Shown here one piece after another: positions 56,561 through 64,000 of a DNA stretch of 64,000 bases. A program made the translations under genes and the position numbers. The notes beneath the pieces are model-generated. The model worked only from the letters and a program-made list of their open reading frames with translations, had not been told where the DNA came from and did not search any database. Source of the DNA: Penium margaritaceum (Eukaryota > Streptophyta > Zygnematophyceae > Desmidiales > Peniaceae); contig SZWC01000516.1 in the NCBI GenBank assembly GCA_023375785.1, positions 176,725 through 240,724 on the forward strand. The letters are read 5' to 3'. Each line of letters opens with the position of its first letter. Within the stretch, counting starts at the first letter, position 1.

Positions 56561-57276
56561 AAGGCACGCCATGCAACGGGACGCCAGGCGATGGGTGCAC
56601 GGCCTCCAAGGGAGGCAAGAGAAGTGGTCCAGGTGGCAGAACAGCCAGGGGAAAGCATCAACGGCAGGCGGCCTAGCTCTCCTCACAGGCAAAAGGGGCC
56701 CAGTATTGCGAGAATGGTGAACCGGAGCCACAAGGTAGGCCAAACGGGCGCTGCCGAGTTCCATGCAGGAGCGGTGGTGGCTGAAAGGAGGACCATGTAG
56801 GAAGGCGAGGACGGCAAGGAGGCGCGTCCTCAAGGGGAGCACAAGGGGCTCCACACCTCATCAGAAGGGGAGCAACTACGACAGCGATTTGAGGGCCAAA
56901 ATGTGACTACTCAAGTGTTGGCACGGGGTGCCGGCAAGTGGCGTGCACAGGGCTCTGCTTCACGGACTGAGAAGAAGGAGAGTGGCGGTAAAGGGCCGCG
57001 CTCTCAACCGGAGAAAAACGCGCTCTGGGCTGCAGAGGTGGCGGACCGGGACCACAAGGTGGGTACAAAAGGTAAGGTACCGTCAAGTCTCAAGAGGAGG
57101 CGTCAGTGGCGGCTCGGAGGACCACGCAGCAGATTGAGGACGCCGTGAGGGCAGGTCCTCAAAGTGAGCCAAGGCGGCTCGGTGCAGCAGCGGACCGGGA
57201 CCTAGAGCACCGCGCGGCAAAAGGCCGGGTAGTGGGTGCACCGCAACAAAAGTGGGCGGAGGTGGTCTGAAGGGCT

Positions 57277-58020
57277 ATGCAACAAAGGGAGAGCGGCAGC
57301 AAGTGGCTGAGCTCTCCATCGGAGCAAAACATGCTCCAAGCGGCTGAGCAAAGGACCAAGCCGCAAGGTGCGGTCAAGGCGTTGGTGGCTCCAAGTCCTC
57401 AAGGAGGAGGAAAAGCACTCAAGGGGTATGGAACGGAGGATGCGGCGTACAGGCCGGCATCCCCGGCATCCGCAAATGAGACGGATGAACCATGTAGCAT
57501 GCACAGGTTGGGAGAAGGGAGTGGGATCTCCGGTTCTCCAACTTCTCCCAAAGAGGGGGAGACTGTGCATGAAGAGTGCGGCGAGGGAGCCAAGACCGAA
57601 GGACCGGCACCGGAAGCCCTCCCCAAGGGGGAGAGGCATGTACATTTGGGACATACGGCAAGACAGCGGCAGCAGCGTAGGCAGCGGCTTAAGGAGCAAT
57701 CACAGTTGCAGTACCACGGATCTCGCGAGGCTGGTTGCAACAAAGGACAAGCCAGTGCTGGCAGTGCAGGCGGCAACAGCTTGGTCAAAATGGCACTTGC
57801 AGAGGCGGTGTCATCAAGGGCCAAAATCAGCACCAAGGAAGCACTACAGCAATGTGGGGGAGGTGTGCAGCACGTTGGGCCAAGTACGCAAGGTGCCGAG
57901 GGTGCTAAAAACACAATGGTACCCAAGGCACACTCGGAGGCGCTTGAGGACTCAAAAGGGAGTCCGAGGTCTCTGAAGGCGGGGGAGGACTTCGTAAAGG
58001 GATGCGGGACTCCCATGTGA
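57277..58020 (+). CDS. unrecognised 247-codon open frame in A-d
   Basis: I do not recognise this product. It is rich in Gly, Ala, Ser, Gln, Lys and Glu, lacks hydrophobic segments and has a Gln/Arg run (RQRQQRRQRLKEQ) near residue 130. It is followed after about 300 bp by the 3' LTR, in the place where RT and RNase H would be. The surrounding 56,560-58,300 repeats short GGCGGCTC-, CTCAAG(G)GGG- and CCACAAGGTG-like phrases, so the frame may be open only because of composition. No conserved copia motif occurs. It may be captured or expanded non-coding DNA. Confidence 0.3.
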   Translation: MQQRESGSKWLSSPSEQNMLQAAEQRTKPQGAVKALVAPSPQGGGKALKGYGTEDAAYRPASPASANETDEPCSMHRLGEGSGISGSPTSPKEGETVHEECGEGAKTEGPAPEALPKGERHVHLGHTARQRQQRRQRLKEQSQLQYHGSREAGCNKGQASAGSAGGNSLVKMALAEAVSSRAKISTKEALQQCGGGVQHVGPSTQGAEGAKNTMVPKAHSEALEDSKGSPRSLKAGEDFVKGCGTPM

Positions 58021-58317
58021 GCTGGAGAAGTCAAGCAAGGAGGCGAGTGCTCCAAGGTCATCTCAGGGAGGTGGCCGACTGCCGCTGCAAGTAGCAACAC
58101 CAAGACAACAAGGGTCACAAGGCAGGTCATGAGGGTGCTGCCAAGTCCCGTACTGGGGCACAAGTGACGACAATGTGGAGCAAGGCATCCGTCGCTATGT
58201 GTTGTGATTGGTGGAGGGAAGCTAAGGGGAGTTGCACACAGTGGCAGCTTGGCCGGGCAGCAGAGCATGGCAGATTATCAGGGACAGGGCATCAAGGCTG
58301 CGGTGCAAGGGGGAGCT

Positions 58318-59044
58318 TGTTGACATGGTGTGCCCCTTGCCATGAGTGCCGTTGATCGTACTCCCTGGTGCGACCACGGAGGAGTGGTCGAACACCTGAT
58401 CTGACTTTAGATTTGGATTCCTTGGATTTTTCCATGCAGGATCGATCTTTGAATCACTCGATTTGAGTGAGTATTCAGAAAGTTAGCCTAGCCCGAAAAC
58501 CGGGAGTTGGGCGGGTGGAATCTAGTACCCGCCATGGGTGGCGGGATAATCCACCGCCAGTGATCAGAGTTCAACTCCAGCAGGCTCCAATTGCACCAGG
58601 GCCATGAAGGAAGCAACCAGAGAGTTCTCCTTGACCAGGGTGAACTTCTCCTTGACTTCTGGGTGAGGAAAGGCGCTTCGACGGGTCATTGTCGAAGCGC
58701 CTCCCGTTGCCTAGAGTGCAAGGCAAGGTGGACGGCTCCACCAAGGGTTACTTCGACCGCCATAGCAGGTGCTCTACTGCTCCGATTTGGGCATGCTTGG
58801 ATGCGTTGGAAAGCTTAGATCACAGGCTGTAAGTATCTGATGTAATCTCACTATGATAAGTGACAAAAGTGTCTTTCGATTCAGTTATACTGAATGCGAT
58901 GTGTTCTGCCCACTCACATCTGTGATCCTTGTGCTCCACACTCTTCACCATTGGTGTCCATTGGCTGCCCCAAACCTCGGTAGCATGCATCAGCAAAAGC
59001 TAGGCATCCTTGAGGGTGCCTCCACACCTCTACTAGTGCCAACA
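58318..59044 (+). repeat. 3' LTR of A-d
   Basis: 727 bp, from TGTTGACATGG after the polypurine tract to GTGCCAACA before GCCAC. The ends form the TGTTG...CAACA inverted repeat expected for copia LTRs. Confidence 0.92.
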
Positions 59045-59092
59045 GCCACTTTCCGGGAATGTGCTTTTGAGTTCTAGGACGGGACAGGCAGT

Positions 59093-59099
59093 TATAAAA
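59093..59099 (+). promoter_or_regulatory. TATA box of family B LTR
   Basis: TATAAAA lies about 240 bp before the LTR end, followed by GGACTTGTCTTG. In the other family B LTR the same place reads CATAAAAGG on the minus strand (about 31,800), so that copy has probably lost the box. Insertion of A-d separated this box from upstream LTR sequence. Confidence 0.6.
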
Positions 59100-59338
59100 G
59101 GACTTGTCTTGTATGCAGATCGATCAACCCTTGCTTGATGCTCTCTTGAATATTGATGACTTGAGCTCTTTTTGAGATGTAATGCTAAGGCATTATTACT
59201 CTTGAAGGTGAATTGTATGCATGATTAAGTTTGGGGTGAATGACACATGTCAACAAAGGAAGAAGGCTTAAAAACCTTTGTGCGATTTTTGGTTTTGCGA
59301 CTTCTCTGCCAGAGGTGGTTAGCTGAGTAACTAACAAA

Positions 59339-59353
59339 GGGTTATGGGCCCAC
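59339..59353 (+). other. primer-binding site, half-tRNA type (element B, plus)
   Basis: GGGTTATGGGCCCAC two bases after the family B LTR end; perfect match to the complement of the initiator tRNA-Met anticodon arm. Confidence 0.88.
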
Positions 59354-59665
59354 TCATCTGGTTAGAGAAGTTTCACGCATGCAACTGCCAAAGTCATAAG
59401 CAGCAAGAGCGCTTTTTCTCTCATCCAACCTCTCTCTTTGCAGGTCAATCATCACCCGGAGGGGAATGCAACAAACATGCACCTTTTTGCCTTAGGAGCA
59501 GATATCAGCCTTCATCAACCTACATCAGCCTACATCTGCTTGCATCAACCAACGTGAAAATGGAAAGCAGTTGCCTCTTCTCACCAATAGCCTACAACGG
59601 CCTCAAACACAGGTACATCCGCATCAACAACAGGTGCAGCAGCTATAGCAGTTGTCGGTATAGGG

Positions 59666-60533
59666 ATGGGAGGGACAGGGGAACAAGGGAATCATTCTCT
59701 CATCCTCAAGTTTGATGGAGAGGGGTTTGCACTCTGGAAGTGGCAGTTTGAGATCGTCATGGATGATAGAGACTTGCTAGGATATTTTGACGGAAGTATC
59801 CCAGCACCAAAGGAGGAGGGTGCTAACCTTGTGGCATGGGTCAAGCTCAACAAGAAGGCTCTTGCCATTCTCGTGTCCTCCGTACAACCCTCAGTCCTCT
59901 CACTCATCAGCGGTTGTACAGTGTTTGCCGCGGCAGACGCCAAACTGGGCAAGGTGTTTCAGTCCTCCTCACTTGCCAACCGTTTCTTCATTCTACTGGA
60001 CCTCATCAGTATGAGGCTTGGTGAAGGGGAGGATGTCTCTGTCTTTATGCAGAAGTTTGAGACGCTCTTACAACAAGCCACCGGTATGGGATGGAACATG
60101 AAATCCAATATGCAGGCCATGACTTTTCTGATGACGATGTCGGAGAGAGCTGGGGTCCCATGATCAAAGTGACTGGAGGATGGACTTAAGAGCAAGTATC
60201 CAACACCATCGTCTTGGAGTATGTACGGAATGAAGCCATGCGACGTAGCAACAGTTAAGCAAACATGGCTGCCTTTGCCTCACAAAGCAGTGGTACCTTC
60301 CGCAATACCTCCTCCTCTAGAGACAAGGGAAACAACCGCACTGGAAATAGTGGAAGGGGTCCAAAGCATCAAGGAAACTTCCATAGCTGTGGTAAGGCTA
60401 GACACTGGGTTTGAGAGTGCCGAGCACCCAAGAAGGAGGGAGGAGACGAGGGTGAATGGCGAGGAAGAAATGGTGGGAAGGATCCCACAAGCTTGATGGC
60501 CGAGTGTACCTCCAACAAAGGGAGGGCGATACC
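59666..60533 (+). pseudogene. copia gag of plus-strand element B
   Basis: After a 0.3 kb leader rich in CATCAACC(T)ACATCAGCC repeats, gag reads LKFDGEGFALWKWQFEIVMD, then a long helical core to residue 165. A frameshift near 60,150 leads into WGPMIKVTGGW and a knuckle-like HSCGKARHWV-stop-ECRAPKK at about 60,390. The frame is cut at 60,533 by the LTR of E2. Gag is closest to that of E1, whose leader has the same CATCAACCTACATCAGCC phrase. Protease and pol are not in the window. Confidence 0.8.
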
Positions 60534-61222
60534 TGTCAACCGGCCTGAGGCGAACAGACTAGAAAACAGGGCCAACACAATAGCACCTGCCGTCCGCTCC
60601 TAGCATTTCAGCTAGGAGAAGATATCACCCTCGGGATCACGGTTCCACACTGAGCAGTTCCTAGACAACCACTTGCTAGCAACTGTGTCCACTGAACACT
60701 TGGTCACTTTCGCGCGAGGTGCTAGTCAAAGACTAACTCCTGGGGCTCAGACCAACCAGTGTCTTCTTTATACTGTTCCTTAGTTGGACAACTCTGTGAG
60801 GAGCATCTAAGGCCAGATTGTGTAATAAGAATGAGGAATGAGCCTGGTACATATAGTCCTAGGCCTGGCTTCTAAGGTGTGTGGGTAGCGGCACTTTTTG
60901 GGTGGTCACTCCACACCACCTCACCAGTCCGCCAAATGGCGCATCCACTGACCGCCAAGTGGCGCACTCTCCTCATGCATGGAGAAATGTCTAAGAAACT
61001 TCCCCTGTGCTAGAAAGGTAAAAAACCTTCTACGCACATCAAGACTCAATCGTAGGACCTGTTGTTCCTAAGTCCAAGATGCTATCCGTTGTGCTACACT
61101 TATGGTTTCTCACTTGGACTTGCACCACGAACAAGGTTTGGGGGACTTACTCCAAGGGAGCAGTGCATGCCCAACCTGTCCGTCAAGCCATAGCAGTGGC
61201 CATGGGGCATAGAAGAACAACA
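60534..61222 (-). repeat. 3' LTR of E2
   Basis: 689 bp, starting TGTTGTTCTTC at 61,222 and ending GGTTGACA at 60,534; matches 1,922-2,611. A TATAAA box lies on the minus strand near 60,768. Confidence 0.88.
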
Positions 61223-61304
61223 ATCTCTCCCTTGCACCTTGGGCCACCTGCTATGGTAGTTTTCTTTGGCATGAGCCTGTAGCTCTAGGTTGTGTTTGTG
61301 CACG

Positions 61305-64000
61305 TCAACTTTCTTGGTCTTTAGTTCTCATCTCTTGCATCCACCATGCCGACTCCTCAAGCACCTGCAACATGCAAGTCGCTTGCATTTTCTTGGTTGC
61401 GACGTGCTCCAGTTCCACGACACCCTTGGCGACAAGGTCACGTGAGTAGTGGTACCGAATATCAATGTGCTTTGTACGCCGGGAGATCATGTCGTCCTCT
61501 GCCATACCGATGGCACTTTGGTTGTCGATGCGGATGACCGTTGCTTCCTCTTGTGGTGCCTTGATCTCACCAAGCAAACTGCGAAGCCACTGCATTTCCT
61601 TGCACACTTCGGAGAGTGCAATGTACTCCGCCTCAGCAGTAGAAAGCGAGACGCATTCTTGCTTCCTGCTTGCCCACGAGACCGCACCACCGTTGTGAAG
61701 ACAGAAAAACCCTGAGGTGGACTTCCTGTCATCAATCCGTCCTCCCCAGTCCGCGTCACTGTAGCATGTCATTCACAGCAAGTCTGATCCTTCAAGACCT
61801 CCAAACCGAAGTCCGACGTGCCGAGTCTTTTTGAGGTAGCGAAAATTTTGCTTCACAGCTTGCCAATGTTCTGGCCCAGGGTTGGCCACAAACCTGCTCA
61901 CCTGACCCACCGCATAAGCAATGTCAGGTCGCGTTCTCACCATCGCGTACATGAGGCTCCCAACGGCGGACAGGTACGGAATGGTTTGCATCTCCCGCCG
62001 GTCTGCCTCGTTGCTTGGTAACATGGAGGAGGAGAGCTTACAGTCGGATGGCATGTGGGTGCTGACGGGTTTGCAGTCCTCCATGTTGTAGCGCTTCAAT
62101 ACGTCCATGATGTACTTGGTCTGGTTGAGCTCGATGGTGCCTGCTTTGCGGTTGCGGTGAACAGCAATCCCGAGGTAGTACTCGAGAGGTCCCATGTCCT
62201 TCATCTTAAACCTGCTGGCCAGATTTTTCTTGAGGTCCGTAAGGGCCTCCTGCAAGGAAGAACACATGATGAGATCATCCACGTACAATGCCATGAGCAG
62301 CAAGCCACGTTTGTCCTCCCGCACATAGACACTGGGGTCATTCCTGCAATGTGCAAAGGAGATCTCAGCCATGAAGCTGTCCATCTCCTTGTGCCAGATC
62401 CATGGGGCCTGTTTCAGCCCGTACAATGCCTTCACCAGCTTGCACACCTTACCCTCGGGTGGTTTGACACCTTCCGGCACCTCCATTAGCACCTCCTTGT
62501 TGAGCTTCCCATAAAGGAAAGCTGTCTTCACATCCATTTGGTGGATCTCAAGGTCTTTGGCAGCAGTGACGGCAAGCAGAGACCTGATTGAGGCAAACGT
62601 GACAACCGGTGCAAAGGTCTCATCGTACTCAGACCCTGCGCGCTGTGAGAATCCTTTCGCCACGACCCTTGCCTTGTACTTGTCGATGCTATCATCTTGC
62701 TTCTGCTTCAACCTGAGCACCCACTTTGAGCCCACCACGTGAGCGTTAGCGGGTCTGTCCACCAGCACCCATGTGCCATTTTCTTTGATGGACGCGAGCT
62801 CGCTGTCCACCGCCTCCTTCCACTTGGCCGCATCAGGCCTTGCCAGTGCCTCAGCCACAGTGAGCGGCTCTCCCTGAGCCAAACAGGACCAGCTCAGTCC
62901 AGTCCAGCTTCAGATGTCAGCGTCGTACTTTGGAGTTTGTTTTCTTTTTCGTGTGCCGCAACGTTGCATTGCTGGTGGATCTGTGCAATGCTGTTGCTCC
63001 TGTGCTGCAGGCTGCCCTGTAGTTAAGTTTTCTTCTTTTGAAGAGCCACTGGCCTCCGAGCTGTTTGCAGAGGCCTCGGGCGTCTCCGACTCAGTATCGG
63101 AGCTCGCCGCTGCGTCAGCCTGCGCAGCCGCTCTTCCTGCCACACCACTATTCTTCACGGCCTGCTGTACTGGCACCACTTGCCAGTTTTTGGGAGCTTG
63201 ATCTCCAGACTCCAGTAGCACCAACCACTCTCCCTGTTTAGGAGCTTGCGTGGGATCAAGCATCTCTTCCTTGCCTGGTTTCCTTTCGTCAAAGGTTACG
63301 TCTTGGCTGGTGATGAGTCTTCTTCCTGCCAGGTCCCACAGGCGGTAGGTCTTGTGGGCCGTCTCATAGCCCACCATAACGCACTTTTGCGCTCTTGCAT
63401 CCAGCTTTCTGGCACCCTCGCCCGCCTGGAACTTTGCCCATGCGGTGCAGTCGAATACTTTCAGGTGTGATGCATCCGGCTTCTTCCCTGACCAAACTTC
63501 TTGTGGCGTCATCTGTTGGTTTCCCTTCTTCTTTCCGCGTTTGCCCAGAGCAGCCGCAGGAGTCAGGTTGACGAGATAGCATGCCGTTCCTGCCGCTTCT
63601 GCCCAGAACCGCGGTGGAAGCTTTGCATCAAAGAGCATGCTACGCACCATGCCGAGGATGGTCTGATTCATCCGTTCGGCAACACCATTGCTCTGCGGCG
63701 TGTAGGGCGTTGTGGGCTGGTGGCTGATCCCATGTTGCCTCAACCAGCCCTTGCATGCCTCGTACTCTCCACCGTTGTTGCTTCGCATCGCTTTGACTTT
63801 CTTTCCGGTCTGCCGCTCCACCATGGCGACAAACTCCTGCAACGTTTCTCTGACCTCTCCCTTTGCTTTGAGGAAGAAGATCCACACCTTGCGGCTGTGG
63901 TCATCTATGAAGGTCAGAAAATAATTGCTACCACCATTTGACGCCGTGCGAAAGGGTCCGCACACGTCGGTGTGAATGAGGTCAAGGGCTGATTCTGCGC
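61305..64000 (-). pseudogene. copia integrase-RT-RNase H of E2, nearly intact
   Basis: A single frame of nearly 900 codons runs from the window end to the stop at 61,305 with only two TGA codons, at 62,910 (after KYDADI) and 61,773 (after LEGSDLL). Integrase: first Asp in HTDVCGP, second position Asn (RSNNGGEY, normally SDNGGEY), Glu in NGVAERMNQTIL, then TPQEVWSGKKP and the GYETAHKTYRLW block. RT: ENGTWVLVDRPANAHVVGSK, HQMDVKTAFLYGKLNKEVLM and LYVDDLIMC (62,274-62,285). RNase H: CYSDADWGGRIDDRKSTSGF, STAEAEYIALSEV, then IDNQSAIGMAEDD. All three defects look like single CpG deaminations (CGA to TGA twice, GAC to AAC). The most recently active copia in the window. Confidence 0.9.

Larger units (their letters stand above)
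54045..59044 (+). mobile_element. complete gag-only LTR element A-d (TR-GAG-like)
   Basis: Family A LTRs at both ends, half-tRNA primer site, polypurine tract CAAGGGGGAGCT and identical flanks GCCAC (54,040-54,044 and 59,045-59,049). The element interrupts a family B LTR at a single point. After correction for the 180-bp join, both LTRs are 727 bp. By eye there are about 15 differences in their first 215 bp, many C/T or G/A. The interior is 3.4 kb and encodes gag with two zinc knuckles and a stub of protease/pre-integrase. There is no integrase, RT or RNase H. The rest is a G-rich repeat-like region with one long open frame. It was thus mobilised by enzymes of other copies. Confidence 0.9.
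53679..59336 (+). repeat. family B LTR split by A-d
   Basis: It runs from TGTTGAATATG at 53,679 to 54,044 and resumes at 59,050 (after the TSD) to CTAACA at 59,336; both parts add to 653 bp. It is the 3' LTR of J by position and the 5' LTR of the gag element at 59,337. A tRNA-like segment with A-box (TGGATGAGTGG at about 53,823) and B-box (AGTTCGATCC at about 53,878) lies in the left half. A second TSD-like TGTTGAAT at 53,551 precedes a 120-bp stretch of unknown origin. Confidence 0.9.
60534..64000 (-). mobile_element. copia element E2, 3' part
   Basis: On the minus strand integrase, RT and RNase H lead to a polypurine tract (CAAGGTGCAAGGGAGAGAT) and a 3' LTR (61,222 to 60,534). The 5' part lies beyond the window end. 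It inserted into gag of element B at 60,533. TSD cannot be tested without the other end. Confidence 0.88.

Overview
The window is eukaryotic repeat-rich chromatin in which essentially everything I can identify is transposon-derived. I found no convincing single-copy host gene, no rRNA or tRNA gene and no CRISPR array. The many Ty1/copia polyproteins, the BED/DUF659-type hAT transposases and primer-binding sites matching plant initiator tRNA-Met point to a streptophyte (land plant or charophyte-like green alga). The species cannot be named from the sequence.

Layout. 1-2,611: 5' part of a minus-strand copia element (E1). 2,612-8,135: a fold-back satellite with poly-C tracts, split by a complete 3.8 kb LTR element (C1) that lacks pol. 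8,640-11,792: two facing copia pol remnants, one interrupted by an antisense solo LTR. 12,090-15,187: a possible hAT MITE and a decayed BED-finger hAT transposase. 15,300-18,102: a second C-type element carrying a hAT MITE with its own target-site duplication (TSD). 18,103-28,349: three copia family A interiors separated by single shared LTRs. 28,417-31,145: a LINE-type reverse transcriptase remnant and a small RNase H-like fragment. 31,566-37,047: one family B LTR split by a complete 4.8 kb hAT element with 11-bp inverted ends and an 8-bp TSD. 37,083-41,095: two minus-strand copia remnants (B and F). 41,600-50,290: a dispersed repeat, a second copy of which is split by a complete 7.4 kb copia element (G) with a 5-bp TSD. 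50,296-53,550: a plus-strand copia pol (J). 53,679-59,336: another family B LTR split by a complete 5 kb gag-only element (A-d) with a perfect 5-bp TSD. 59,337-60,533: copia gag. 60,534-64,000: a minus-strand copia (E2) with the best-preserved pol, running off the end.

Relative ages follow from the nesting. Two LTRs of the same family (B) were each split later by a different kind of element, and in each case the two halves add up to exactly 653 bp. Elements A, B and E carry a primer-binding site complementary to the anticodon region of initiator tRNA-Met (the half-tRNA primer mode known from Drosophila copia). C and G carry the ordinary 3'-end site. Most coding regions are broken by nonsense codons, many readable as CAG-to-TAG or CGA-to-TGA, as expected for silenced, methylated transposons. 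Three short direct duplications separated by one or two n are probably assembly joins. Two longer n gaps sit at poly-C or C-flanked sites.
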